A stretch of DNA of 64,000 nucleotides from Spirochaetota bacterium (GCA_029265255.1 JAJUJQ010000005.1:62001-126000), one strand, 5' to 3'. Shown: positions 7,565 to 16,046, numbered from the stretch's first letter. Notes: generated by a model not told the origin, from the letters alone. A program made the numbers and translations.

Positions 7565-8503
7565 TTACCTTTTAGTGGGAAAATTTTCTATTTTTTCATA
7601 GATTTTTTTAAAAAAACGCAAGAGTGTCTTCCACGCTCCGCCGTGTTTCATTCTGACAAGCTGTCGGAAGCTTTCCGCTGCCTCGCCAATGTCAACCGGC
7701 TGCCCATACCGGCGCTTGAGTTCGTCCCAATGGGCAACAAGGTAGAGGTATAAATCCGAAGTAGTGCGTCCCGGAAAGAGCGAGAGCAAGTTTTCCGCAT
7801 CGATCGCGTCGCAGATGGGTAGATATACATTTTCGTGCCAGGAATAGAGCGCTTGGTAGAAGGGAATTTCTTCAGTGCGGTGCTGGTTCAGGAAGTACTT
7901 GTGCACATAGACATGTTCACGGATGGTGTCGTATCGACCTGGCTCGGAAAAATCAAGATCATCAGCACCTGTAACATGCGGATAATTCGTTTCTTTATAA
8001 AAATTGTTTTTCTCATAAGAGATAACTGCCCTCTTTATGTCCTCAACGGTCATGTCGGGCGAAAGGGATATCTCAGACTGCAGCGAAATCACTTCCGCAT
8101 CGATGTATTGCTGGCCGAGAGTCCGCGCGACCGATACCCGATGGTTGCCGTCGCGGACGAAATAAATTCCTCCCATCTCATACAGGAGAACGGGCGGCAG
8201 GATGATATCTCGGTAATGGAGAGAATCGATGCTGGTCCAGCGAGTCTTGAGGTGCTCTTTTTTAGGAAAGAAAAACCGTGTAAAATCGCGATATCGTCCT
8301 TCGCTTCCGACAATATGGTCAAGAGGAACCGTTACCAGCCCACGGTATGATTCGCTTTTCGGTTTGAGAATTCTTTTTGCCTCTTCAAAGGGCATAAGTT
8401 CGCGAATCGAGGGCTTTGCCATGCCCACCAGATTCGCCAGACGGGCGTAAATTCTGGCGCGATTGAAATCTGCTTCCGCTCTCGGATCAAATGCCTCGGG
8501 CAT
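7565..8503 (-). CDS. ParB/sulfiredoxin-fold-like protein, function unknown
   Basis: 312 residues from ATG 8503, one base after the stop of the phosphoesterase gene (SD AAAGGA lies inside that gene). The central part (about 60-150) has the look of a ParB-N / Srx-type domain: PLDHIVGSEGRYRDF, then ILPPVLLYEMGGIYFVRDGNHR with VSVARTLG. The DGNHR motif corresponds to the GxxR/DGxHR nucleotide-binding box II of ParB-like proteins. The C-terminal half is helical and unlike ParB, with no HTH that I can see, so plasmid partition is unlikely. It is the last gene of the mutL operon. Related sequences occur in databases as transcriptional regulators, without proof. Confidence 0.6.
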   Translation of the reverse strand: MPEAFDPRAEADFNRARIYARLANLVGMAKPSIRELMPFEEAKRILKPKSESYRGLVTVPLDHIVGSEGRYRDFTRFFFPKKEHLKTRWTSIDSLHYRDIILPPVLLYEMGGIYFVRDGNHRVSVARTLGQQYIDAEVISLQSEISLSPDMTVEDIKRAVISYEKNNFYKETNYPHVTGADDLDFSEPGRYDTIREHVYVHKYFLNQHRTEEIPFYQALYSWHENVYLPICDAIDAENLLSLFPGRTTSDLYLYLVAHWDELKRRYGQPVDIGEAAESFRQLVRMKHGGAWKTLLRFFKKIYEKIENFPTKR

Positions 8504-8504
8504 G

Positions 8505-9161
8505 TCAGTCTTCCTTTTCGATGGTAATAAGCCTGTGTCCGTACACATTGACGATAGTCGTTCCGAAGTAGTGTTCTTCGCGCAGTGCCTGAAGGTCATA
8601 AAGATGTACATGGCCATGGATAAAATAGCGAGGTTTGGCGACTCTCATGAGCCAGCGGTATGCTGAGAAGCCGATATGAGCCGGATCGCCGCCATCATGG
8701 ATTCCTCGCGGCGGAGAATGGGCAAGGATGATGTCGACCGCTCGGCCAAAAAGAAGACGCCGTATCAGCAATCGGGGAAGCATACGAACCAGTCTTGCTG
8801 TCATCCATACATCGGTGAACTGATTGGCTCCCTGGTTGTATCGGATGCAACCAGGAAGCCCCAGTATGGCGAGTCCGCTTTCCTTTCGTATTGCGAACCT
8901 AATTCTGCCAAAGGTGGGACGGAGACCTTCTTCTGAATATTTATGAAAAAGGCCAGGCGATGTTCGATCAGGATTGTCATGGTTCCCAGCGACGGATACG
9001 AGCGGTCGATTAAGCATGCTGGCGATATACTCTAGGTATTCATCCGGCAAATCTCCTGCGGATAGTACCAGGTCCACATGGCCAAATCGTTCGGCGATCT
9101 GCGGGCTGTACACGAGGAGATCCACTTCATCAGCAACGCAGAGAATATCGATGCGACCCAT
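8505..9161 (-). CDS. Calcineurin-like metallophosphoesterase
   Basis: 218 residues with most of the two-metal phosphoesterase motifs in order: AGDLP (GDxx) near residue 36, GNHDN near 60, AHSPP near 147 and GHVHLYD near 181. Motif I, normally DxH, reads VADEVD, so the metal-binding His is replaced by Val; activity may depend on a single or atypical metal site. The ATG overlaps the mutL stop by one base (TGATG), and the gene runs almost directly into the ParB-like gene, so all three should be made together. Substrate unknown; a nuclease or nucleotide phosphatase would fit the MutL context, but that is speculation. Confidence 0.8.
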   Translation of the reverse strand: MGRIDILCVADEVDLLVYSPQIAERFGHVDLVLSAGDLPDEYLEYIASMLNRPLVSVAGNHDNPDRTSPGLFHKYSEEGLRPTFGRIRFAIRKESGLAILGLPGCIRYNQGANQFTDVWMTARLVRMLPRLLIRRLLFGRAVDIILAHSPPRGIHDGGDPAHIGFSAYRWLMRVAKPRYFIHGHVHLYDLQALREEHYFGTTIVNVYGHRLITIEKED

Positions 9162-10855
9162 CAGAGGACAATCCTCCCGAACATCTCGTACAAGCGCTCG
9201 CGGGATAAGGTGATGAAAATCGGCCTTCCGTGCGGACAGCGCGGTTCGGGGAGAGTGAGCGCATCACGTATGAGTCGTTCCGCATCGCCAGGCTCGAGTG
9301 TTTCGCCGTCTTTAATGGCCGCCCGGCAGGAAAGTCGTGCGGCGATGCTATCCAGAGGTGATGATGCCGGCGGGGGGTCGGCAAGCCATTCTTCCAACGC
9401 TTCGAGCGATTTCGTTGGCTCGAGGGCAGGCACGGCTGAGATAACCCACTGTGTCCCTTCGCGCTGGATGTCGTAGCCAACGAATGCGAGGGCGTGAAGC
9501 GCTTCCTCGGAGATAGTCCCCTGATCTGGCGGGTCAATCAGGTGCGGTACAAGAAGCGGCTGAGAAGTACCCCGCGATGTTTTAATCGTGTCGTAAAGGA
9601 TACGCTCATGCGCGGCATGCTGATCCATGATCCAGAGTGCGTCGTTCAGTTCGAAGAGGATAAAGGGACCTGGGCCTCGGCCAATATAGCGGGGAGAAGC
9701 GCTTTTGTACCATGGATTGGAGATTCGGGGAACTTCCTCTATGGAGCGGCGAGCCTCATAATGCGGCACATGCTCTGCAACCGCCTGCGGGCGCCAAGCT
9801 TCATGCCATTCTGAGGGGATCAGCGAAGAATCACTGCTAAAACCAGTCTGAGGCAAGGGGGCGTTCTTGCCATAACGATTCTTCAATTCTTCCATTAACA
9901 GGCTGTAGAGCGCATCGCGTACCTGCGGAGCATTCCGCAGACGGACCTCCCTTTTTGCTGGATGGATATTGAAGTCCGCCTGGCTCGGATCGATATCGAG
10001 AAAGACAAAAGCACAAGGATGAGCGCCCCCGGGAAGATAGCTGCCGAATGCATAGTCCACAAGACTCAATATGCTCCATTCCGGCACTTTTCTCCGATTG
10101 ATGAACACCTGCAGGAACTTGCGATCTCGGCGTGCGCATGAGATATCAGCATAGACCACAATGGCTTTGAGTTTTTCAGTGCTCGATTCTGTGACGAACA
10201 GCAAGGTTCTGGATAATTCCGGATAGCATCGCGCGATTCTCTGGGCATACGTTTCTGGGAGAAGTGTTTCGGATTCACCGGAGGACTGCCACCGGAACGT
10301 TATGGCTGGATGCGCCAACGCTCGCTCGATGAACATGGCACGGCAGAGCTGTGCTTCGCTCTGGGGGCGTTTCAGGAATTGTCTGCGAGCGGGAAAGGCT
10401 TCGAACAAGCCACGCATCGTGACCCGAGTTCCTTCTCTGCAGGAAAATGGTTCGACAAGCGGTAGTTGAAAAGGAACCGACAAGAGGCGCCAGCCTTGCT
10501 CCGATTCGCGTTGCTTTGTCGCAATTTCGAGGCGCGCTACAGCGGCGATGGAAGCGAGGGCTTCGCCGCGGAATCCAAGCGTCGTGGCGCGCAGAAGGTC
10601 GTCTGCCTCGTAAATCTTTGAGGTAGCATGCTCCTGGATAGACAGCGCAAGATCGTCTTCGGACATGCCGGTGCCATTGTCGGCAACGCTGATTTCCTCG
10701 ATTCCACCTTTCATAATGGAGACGGAGATATCATCGGCCCCCGCATCGATGGCATTGTCGATGAGCTCACGAAGCGCTGATGCTGGTCTATCGATAACTT
10801 CCCCCGCTGCGATGCGGCGTGCGGTCTGTGGGGGCAGTATGCGTATGACTCCCAT
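9161..10855 (-). CDS. mutL: DNA mismatch repair protein MutL with endonuclease motifs
   Basis: 564 residues starting at ATG 10855 (MGVIRILPPQTARRIAAGEV). The GHKL ATPase is intact: ELIDNAIDAGA, DNGTGM, GFRGEALASI. The C-terminal half has DQHAAHER (DQHA-x2-E metal motif; the last acidic residue of the long form is Asp), SCRAAIK, CPHGRP and the terminal FGRIVL, the set that marks MutL of organisms without MutH as a nicking endonuclease. Its partner mutS is not in the window. No SD precedes the ATG; a TATCAT box ends eight bases upstream, so the message may be leaderless. A frame extending further upstream would run through the preceding terminator. Confidence 0.95.
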   Translation of the reverse strand: MGVIRILPPQTARRIAAGEVIDRPASALRELIDNAIDAGADDISVSIMKGGIEEISVADNGTGMSEDDLALSIQEHATSKIYEADDLLRATTLGFRGEALASIAAVARLEIATKQRESEQGWRLLSVPFQLPLVEPFSCREGTRVTMRGLFEAFPARRQFLKRPQSEAQLCRAMFIERALAHPAITFRWQSSGESETLLPETYAQRIARCYPELSRTLLFVTESSTEKLKAIVVYADISCARRDRKFLQVFINRRKVPEWSILSLVDYAFGSYLPGGAHPCAFVFLDIDPSQADFNIHPAKREVRLRNAPQVRDALYSLLMEELKNRYGKNAPLPQTGFSSDSSLIPSEWHEAWRPQAVAEHVPHYEARRSIEEVPRISNPWYKSASPRYIGRGPGPFILFELNDALWIMDQHAAHERILYDTIKTSRGTSQPLLVPHLIDPPDQGTISEEALHALAFVGYDIQREGTQWVISAVPALEPTKSLEALEEWLADPPPASSPLDSIAARLSCRAAIKDGETLEPGDAERLIRDALTLPEPRCPHGRPIFITLSRERLYEMFGRIVL

Positions 10856-10863
10856 ATGGCAAT

Positions 10864-10892
10864 ATGATACTGGGAATTGCCTTAAAAAACAA
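10864..10892 (-). promoter_or_regulatory. Candidate mutL promoter
   Basis: Minus strand: TTGTTT (10892-10887), 17-base spacer, TATCAT (5/6, 10869-10864), then eight bases to the mutL ATG. The -35 overlaps the T run of the preceding terminator. Confidence 0.45.
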
Positions 10893-10927
10893 AGGCCACC
10901 CCGCAGTTGCGCTGCGATGTGGCCTTT
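10884..10927 (-). terminator. Intrinsic terminator after the outer-membrane protein gene
   Basis: Outer stem AAAGGCCA / TGGCCTTT (10891-10898 with 10920-10927) and inner stem GCAG/CTGC; T run on the minus strand. Separates the barrel protein gene from mutL. Confidence 0.85.
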
Positions 10928-10979
10928 GCACATGCCGGATTGTCGCGAGGAGAGACGAGGGGTCTCCCCTCAGCGTTTC

Positions 10980-12359
10980 TTAAAGCTCGAACCCCACCGA
11001 AAGGCTGGACTTGACGTCAAACGCGCTCTTGGCTGGATTGTAGATGTACGCGTAATTGACAGTGACGACCGCAGATCCCGCCTTGTAGCTTACCTCCATA
11101 CCGATGGATGCATTGGTAGGATCTATCAGCTCCTTGAATACATTGCCGGTTTCCGCTCCGAGATAGTACTTCTCATACCATGCCGAGATGCTCGTATTGG
11201 GAATCAAACCCCGCGCAATTTTAAGGGTGCCGAGAAGGTGCGGATAGTCTGCCTGGTTTGTGCTTCCTATCGGGACGCCTGTAAATATGGAGAATGGCGC
11301 ATCAAGGGTGGCAGAGAAGGTGATGCTCGAATTAAAGAGCGCAAAAGCGCTATGAGCCAGGAAACTGGGGTCGAAGGGTACGGTTGACGCGACAGGCTTG
11401 GTAGTCATCATCGTCTTGAATCGATCGGCTCGATAGAGATCATAGTTGCCATCAAAATAGGCGGGAATGAATCCTGCCTGGAAGAACCGCACCTGCGCGC
11501 CGTAGTCGATGAATCGCAGAATCTTACCCCGAATACCAGCAGCCGCGCCGAGGGCTTCGTTATATTCGCGAGCGCCCTCTGCAAAGGTCGTCAGCGAGAA
11601 AAGGCCACCCTGCAGGAGCGGAAGGGTAACATCGGCACCGATGACATATACTGGCTCAGAAGCGGGATACGCGGCTTGTTCTGCGGCGCTCAGATAGACA
11701 AGCGGGTCCTTGTCATAGACTCCTATGGCTCCTACCTGTAGCTTTCCAAGGAAGAAGCCCTTCAGGAACGCAAGCGGCTTGAGGTAGAACCGGCCACCGA
11801 TCACATCCAGCCTGGACACGTTGCCGGTTAACGCCTCGATGCCAACATACGGGAATTTGAACAGGCTTCCGTCCAAACCGACCTGGATACCGAACAGCCT
11901 CTTCTGCGGGAGGAATTTGGTATTTGCATAGTTGTCCATAATAAGCCCGTTGCCGAGGCTGAAGTCAGAAATGGACCCCATCTTGATATAGAACGGATCC
12001 TCCCACTGATAGCCATACCGGATATAGAGGATCTTCGGCAAATACAGGTCGAAAACGGTCGTTCCATTGCCATTGTAGTTGGGAATCCAGTCGGGCTCGT
12101 AAATTCGAAGCGGTGTGGCTCCGGTACTCGAGAACTGGAATCGGAGCGTCAAATCAAGCCCGATACCGAATTTTCCAAATGCTGCTTCAGGGCGCAAGGC
12201 TAGTTTGGACCAGTTGTCGAATTTGGTCGGGTCGGAAGGATCCGGAAGCAAGTCTGTTCCTAGCCCAAGACCCATGCCGAACCCCTTGGGGGCTGCGTCT
12301 TCCGCGAATAGGGGGACCATCAGCAAAACCAGCATCGCAAATATTGCACACTTCCTCAC
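10980..12359 (-). CDS. Putative outer-membrane beta-barrel protein
   Basis: Start set at GTG 12359, which has a perfect AAGGAGG seven bases upstream and gives a classic signal peptide (MRKCAIFAMLVLLMVPLFA, cleavage near FA-ED). The longer ATG frame at 12404 has no SD and puts 15 charged residues before the signal. The mature part of about 440 residues is rich in Gly, Tyr, Phe and alternating hydrophobic/polar stretches (GIGLDLTLRFQF, FKFPYVGIEALTG, GMEVSYKAGSAVVTVNYAYIY), as expected of a membrane barrel. No close named family is recognised; a porin-like role in a spirochaetal outer membrane is inferred. It has its own -10 box and terminator. Confidence 0.75.
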   Translation of the reverse strand: MRKCAIFAMLVLLMVPLFAEDAAPKGFGMGLGLGTDLLPDPSDPTKFDNWSKLALRPEAAFGKFGIGLDLTLRFQFSSTGATPLRIYEPDWIPNYNGNGTTVFDLYLPKILYIRYGYQWEDPFYIKMGSISDFSLGNGLIMDNYANTKFLPQKRLFGIQVGLDGSLFKFPYVGIEALTGNVSRLDVIGGRFYLKPLAFLKGFFLGKLQVGAIGVYDKDPLVYLSAAEQAAYPASEPVYVIGADVTLPLLQGGLFSLTTFAEGAREYNEALGAAAGIRGKILRFIDYGAQVRFFQAGFIPAYFDGNYDLYRADRFKTMMTTKPVASTVPFDPSFLAHSAFALFNSSITFSATLDAPFSIFTGVPIGSTNQADYPHLLGTLKIARGLIPNTSISAWYEKYYLGAETGNVFKELIDPTNASIGMEVSYKAGSAVVTVNYAYIYNPAKSAFDVKSSLSVGFEL

Positions 12360-12392
12360 ATCATGCCTCCTTAACTGTTTACTTCTTTTTTC

Positions 12393-12398
12393 ATTATA
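12393..12398 (-). promoter_or_regulatory. -10 box of the outer-membrane protein gene
   Basis: Perfect TATAAT on the minus strand, about 34 bases before the GTG start and its SD; no good -35 at the right distance. Confidence 0.5.
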
Positions 12399-12450
12399 AT
12401 CCATTCAGCGTGGGAATGCACGTCCCATGCAAATTTTCAGGGAGGATAGA

Positions 12451-13899
12451 ATGCGGTTTTTCAAAAAACTTGAACAGATTGTGCGAGCAAAGGACAGCCT
12501 GCTCTGTATAGGGCTCGATCCTTCATTCAGCCCCGAGGAAACAGCTGCCTTGAGCGTTTCGCGCCGGGCGGAGATCGCTTTTGAGAAAAACCGCAGGCTC
12601 ATCGAAGCCACCGCTGAATTTGCGGCAGCATACAAGCCTAACATAGCCTTCTACGAAGCCCTTGGAGATGCCGGGCTATCGGTATTGAAACAGACACTCG
12701 CGATGATTCCGGAACATGTGCCGGTCATTATCGATGCCAAACGGGGTGATATTGCGAATACGGCAAAAGCCTACGCGCAGTCGCTCTTTGGTGAACTCGA
12801 TGCGGATGCGGTAACCCTGAATCCCTACATGGGGCTTGATACCTTGGAACCGTTTCTCGAATGGGAAGACAGGGGTGTGTTCGTTCTCTGCAGAACCTCG
12901 AATCCAGGGGCCGGATTTCTGCAGGATGTTTCGGTTGACGGGAGTCATCTGTATGTGCGTGTCGCGGAGGCTTGCGCCGGATTATCTGCCGAACAGGTTG
13001 GCCTTGTCGTCGCCGGCAATGATACCGAGGCTTTGAGGCGCGCGCGCATGGCCGCCCCTGCGCTCTGGTTTCTGAGTCCCGGAATAGGAGCTCAGGGTGG
13101 GAAGGCGGATGAAGCATTTGACGCAGGTGCCAGAGATGATGGGATGGGTGTGCTTGTCGTAGCGGCCCGATCGGTCGCGGAATCAGAAGACCCTCATGCG
13201 GCCGCCCGCGAACTGAGAGACGCGCTGCGGCGCGCAAGGGACCGACGCTGTGCTCCATCCAGAAAGAAGATCGCAGTACAACATCCAAGCAGCACCCCTG
13301 ATTCTCCGCTTGAGCGGGATTTCGTCAATTCGCTTATCGCTACGGGCTGTTTCAGACTTGGTGAATTTACCTTGAAAAGCGGCAAGAAAAGCCCTTTCTA
13401 CATCGATCTCAGGAAACTGATTGCAGACCCTGCTGCCATGAAAATCGCAGGCAAGGCGTATGCTTCACTTGCCAAAGCCTGTACCTTCGATCGCATTGCG
13501 GGAATTCCAGCAGCAGGTCTTCCACTGGCGACGGTCGCGAGTCTCGAAATAGGATCCCCCATGGTATGGCCACGCATGCCAGTCAAGGAACATGGTACCG
13601 GCAATCGGATTGAGGGCAGTTTTTCGAAGGGGGACCGGATCCTGCTCCTCGATGACCTCATCACGACAGGAGCGAGCAAGCTTGAAGCGCTTGCCATTCT
13701 TCGAAGCGAAGGTCTGGTGGTAGAAGACCTGGTCGTGCTGATCGAGCGCGGGAAACAAGGCCGCCAGGACATGGAACGGGCTGGAATTCGGCTCCATGCC
13801 TTCATTCATGTGGAACGGCTCTTCGGAGTGCTGCTGGAAAATGGAATTATCGATGCTATCCAGCATGAGGCTCTTGTGCGGTATGTAAAGGAAGAATAG
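12451..13899 (+). CDS. pyrFE: Fused OMP decarboxylase - orotate phosphoribosyltransferase
   Basis: Carries out the last two steps of UMP synthesis in one 482-residue chain. ATG 12451 has SD GGAGG five bases upstream. Residues 1-270 are PyrF of the bacterial subfamily 2 (CIGLDPS, AYKPNIAFYE, catalytic DAKRGDIANT, LNPYMG, LSPGIGAQGG). After a linker rich in Arg and Ser, residues 290-482 are PyrE (GEFTLKSGKKSPFYIDLRK, GIPAAGLPLA, PRPP loop LLLDDLITTGAS). The order ODC-OPRT is the reverse of animal UMP synthase. No stop or frameshift lies between the halves. No other pyrimidine gene is nearby. Confidence 0.95.
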   Translation: MRFFKKLEQIVRAKDSLLCIGLDPSFSPEETAALSVSRRAEIAFEKNRRLIEATAEFAAAYKPNIAFYEALGDAGLSVLKQTLAMIPEHVPVIIDAKRGDIANTAKAYAQSLFGELDADAVTLNPYMGLDTLEPFLEWEDRGVFVLCRTSNPGAGFLQDVSVDGSHLYVRVAEACAGLSAEQVGLVVAGNDTEALRRARMAAPALWFLSPGIGAQGGKADEAFDAGARDDGMGVLVVAARSVAESEDPHAAARELRDALRRARDRRCAPSRKKIAVQHPSSTPDSPLERDFVNSLIATGCFRLGEFTLKSGKKSPFYIDLRKLIADPAAMKIAGKAYASLAKACTFDRIAGIPAAGLPLATVASLEIGSPMVWPRMPVKEHGTGNRIEGSFSKGDRILLLDDLITTGASKLEALAILRSEGLVVEDLVVLIERGKQGRQDMERAGIRLHAFIHVERLFGVLLENGIIDAIQHEALVRYVKEE

Positions 13900-13921
13900 A
13901 CAGACCGTCGTTTTACTGAGA

Positions 13922-14344
13922 TCAGGTCGGTGCCTGCATGCCGAGATCGGAAAGCCGTACCGATCTAGCATGGTTGATAAGCAGCTGCTCCATCTCTGCC
14001 CAGAACACGCCTGCGATGCATTCCGTGGCCTTAGGGCACGGCTTGCGGCTTTTTCGTGATGGGGAACAGGGGCTTATTTCAAGGGTTTCGCCTGCCGCCT
14101 CCAGGATTTCATACATGGTTATTTCCTCCGGGGACCGAGCGAGACGGAATCCGCCTCCCGGGCCTCTGGACGCGGCAATAATGCCCTTTTTCCTCAAGCG
14201 ATAGAATATCTGCTGGAGGAATTGTGGAGAAATGCCCTCAATATCTGCAAGATGATGCAAGGATACAGTGGTATTGCCGTTGGTCAGTGCAACGAGTGTC
14301 AGCATCGATTTGACGGCATACAGCCCTCGTGCCGTTGCTCTCAT
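13922..14344 (-). CDS. Rrf2-family regulator with three cysteines
   Basis: 140 residues. The N-terminal winged helix begins MRATARGLYAVKSMLTLVAL and continues with ISPQFLQQIFYRLRKKGI and SRGPGGGFRLAR, the standard Rrf2/IscR layout. Three cysteines (93, 103, 109) lie in the loop that holds the Fe-S cluster in IscR, RsrR and NsrR, with spacing CX9CX5C. So it is a likely redox, iron or NO sensor. It is the last gene after rex and the THEP1-like gene, but has a 59-base gap with an inverted repeat (14371-14390), suggesting autoregulation. SD is a weak GGGG. Its targets cannot be named. Confidence 0.85.
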   Translation of the reverse strand: MRATARGLYAVKSMLTLVALTNGNTTVSLHHLADIEGISPQFLQQIFYRLRKKGIIAASRGPGGGFRLARSPEEITMYEILEAAGETLEISPCSPSRKSRKPCPKATECIAGVFWAEMEQLLINHARSVRLSDLGMQAPT

Positions 14345-14370
14345 GTGATGGCCCCTTTTTCAATCATTAT

Positions 14371-14390
14371 TTCCGTTTCAAATAACGGAA
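14371..14390. promoter_or_regulatory. Inverted repeat, candidate Rrf2 operator
   Basis: Perfect 7-base arms TTCCGTT / AACGGAA around a 6-base AT-rich spacer, 27 bases upstream of the Rrf2 start and just downstream of an AT-rich stretch that can hold its -10. Position and symmetry fit an autoregulatory operator. Confidence 0.55.
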
Positions 14391-14403
14391 TAGTAATATA
14401 GTA

Positions 14404-15045
14404 TCATATTGGTGATAGATTGGAAAGCTGAATCTGGGCGCGTGCGAGTATTTCGGAAATGATTGAGCGAACTGAGGTTGCTTCCAAATTGAACCTACGT
14501 ACTCCTAAACCTTTTCTTTTACTATGGTCGTCGCCTGTATTCTTTTGAACCCTCATGCGCTCTGATGTGTCCAAGATCGCCGTAATGTACTCCGAAAGCA
14601 CATCTGCCAGCGCGGGGCGCACGGTCAGTATCAAGGTGGCACACCATAGGGCAGGGTTTTCCAGCAGATCACGCAAGAGCGCATAATGTCCACCTTTGGA
14701 TCCCATTTCCAAAGGGCCGATCTCATCGATGATGCATACCTGCGGCCTGTGCTCCCTTCGCTCGGATAACTCATTCTCGATGTAGAACCGGAATTCGTCA
14801 AAAGCGTGGTCAAAGAACGTGAATGGTATGTCCGGACGATTCCGCGGCCGAAGGGCAGCAGGCTGTGTACAACCATCCGGAATCCGCTCGAGCATAATCT
14901 CCCAGGGAATGCCGTTTTCGCCGCGTGAAGCGATTTCGAGGCATCCAACACAGGCGATACCTTCAGCCGCAGCAGAAGCCGCAAGTGTGCGGCAGCAAGT
15001 AGTTTTTCCGGAACCACGTGTTCCAGAAATCAGGAATATATCCAT
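14404..15045 (-). CDS. THEP1-like NTPase
   Basis: 213-residue P-loop protein: Walker A GTRGSGKT at residues 8-15, Walker B region CIIDEIGPLEM, and a later ILTVRP strand, the pattern of the THEP1/DUF265 family (nucleoside-triphosphatases with unknown biological role). Family members are about 180-190 residues, so this one carries a C-terminal tail of some 25 residues. It starts 31 bases after the rex stop codon and has no clear SD, so it probably depends on rex transcription. Linked with a NADH/NAD sensor and an Fe-S type regulator, it may serve energy-related control, but this is context only. Confidence 0.75.
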   Translation of the reverse strand: MDIFLISGTRGSGKTTCCRTLAASAAAEGIACVGCLEIASRGENGIPWEIMLERIPDGCTQPAALRPRNRPDIPFTFFDHAFDEFRFYIENELSERREHRPQVCIIDEIGPLEMGSKGGHYALLRDLLENPALWCATLILTVRPALADVLSEYITAILDTSERMRVQKNTGDDHSKRKGLGVRRFNLEATSVRSIISEILARAQIQLSNLSPI

Positions 15046-15076
15046 GAAAGAAAATCGTTTCTGCGCTGCCGCTCGT

Positions 15077-15718
15077 TCAGGCGCTCGATGACGACATGGT
15101 TCTGATCATAACCGAGAGTATTGCGTAGCCTGAGGATAGGTCTTCTCGCTGTACGATAACATGCTCGGGCACTTTTAGCTTCACGTTGGTAAAATTCCAT
15201 ATCGCTTTGATTCCTGCCCCGACGATGGCGTCGCAGCTTGATTGCGCGTAAGGGGAGGGGACCGTCAGAATCGCGAGGTGAATGCCGCGTTCACGTACAA
15301 TTCGCTCGAGTTGCTCTAATGGGAATATTTCTATGCCGTGTATTGTCTTGCCGATCTTTTCAGGATCGCTGTCGAACGCGGCGATGATTTTCAGCCCATG
15401 ATTGCGGAATTCCTGATACCCGGTGAGAGCCGATCCGAGATTGCCCGCTCCCACGATGATAGCGCTTTGTTCCACATCCCATCCCAAATAGTGCTCGATT
15501 GCCGCGATAAGCTGATCGACGGGATAGCCTTTTTTGGGTTTTCCTGCGATCCCGGTTATTGCGAGATCCTTTCTTACTTGTATTGGTTCAAGGTTTAGCT
15601 CGTTGGCAATCCAAGTACCGGAAATATACTGCTCACCTGTTCGTTGAAAGGCTCTGATGATATGGAGATATGAAGGAAGGCGTCTGATTGAAGGCGTATA
15701 ATTCAGTTTCATTTTCAT
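15077..15718 (-). CDS. rex: Redox-sensing transcriptional repressor Rex
   Basis: Senses the NADH/NAD+ ratio and represses fermentative or respiratory genes when NADH is low. The 213 residues have the winged helix (IRRLPSYLHIIRAFQRTGEQYISG, QVRKDLA) followed by a Rossmann domain with the dinucleotide-binding GAGNLGSALTGY and the AAFDSDPEKIG strand. ATG 15718 has SD GGGAG seven bases upstream. A TTGACT box about 56 bases upstream may be part of the promoter. I do not see a match to the usual Rex operator in the 60 bases upstream. Anaerobic life would suit this regulator. Confidence 0.95.
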   Translation of the reverse strand: MKMKLNYTPSIRRLPSYLHIIRAFQRTGEQYISGTWIANELNLEPIQVRKDLAITGIAGKPKKGYPVDQLIAAIEHYLGWDVEQSAIIVGAGNLGSALTGYQEFRNHGLKIIAAFDSDPEKIGKTIHGIEIFPLEQLERIVRERGIHLAILTVPSPYAQSSCDAIVGAGIKAIWNFTNVKLKVPEHVIVQREDLSSGYAILSVMIRTMSSSSA

Positions 15719-15891
15719 AATCGTCTCCCGTCTGGGGTTTTCTTTATAAATGGTATTATGACGTATCGATAAAAGTCAAGCGAAATCTGCGGGATATTGA
15801 CGAATGAATATGTAATTTTGAATATTCATAACCATATATCAACAACGGTTTCGGTTTTAGACAGTGTGGATGATATCAAGCTTGGAACCTG

Positions 15892-15933
15892 AAAAAAGAG
15901 GGCATCGGGGAAAAGGAGGTAAACCCCGATGCC
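15892..15933 (-). terminator. Intrinsic terminator of the PRTase-like gene
   Basis: Perfect 10-bp stem GGCATCGGGG / CCCCGATGCC (15901-15910 with 15924-15933), 13-base loop, T run on the minus strand (A at 15892-15897). Confidence 0.85.
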
Positions 15934-15986
15934 GGTAATCAGAAAAAGCAGTCTTGCCGGCATTCCGGAATATGCCGTCTTGCTGA

Positions 15987-16046
15987 ATATTTTATCACGA
16001 AAGGTCGATTCTTGCAAATGAAAAATGGCATTTTCTGATAAAATAT
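15987..16046. repeat. AT-rich inverted repeat with inner palindrome
   Basis: Perfect 11-base arms ATATTTTATCA (15987-15997) and TGATAAAATAT (16036-16046); outside them TTGC and GCAA continue the symmetry imperfectly. Between the arms lies a second palindrome AAAATG-G-CATTTT (16022-16034). It sits between the PRTase-like stop codon and its terminator. Confidence 0.7.

Noticed and set aside
7505..7753. Plus-strand ATG with a GGAG upstream (82 codons)
   Set aside because: The SD-like match is real, but the frame mostly overlaps the ParB-like gene antisense, and there is no promoter or homology.
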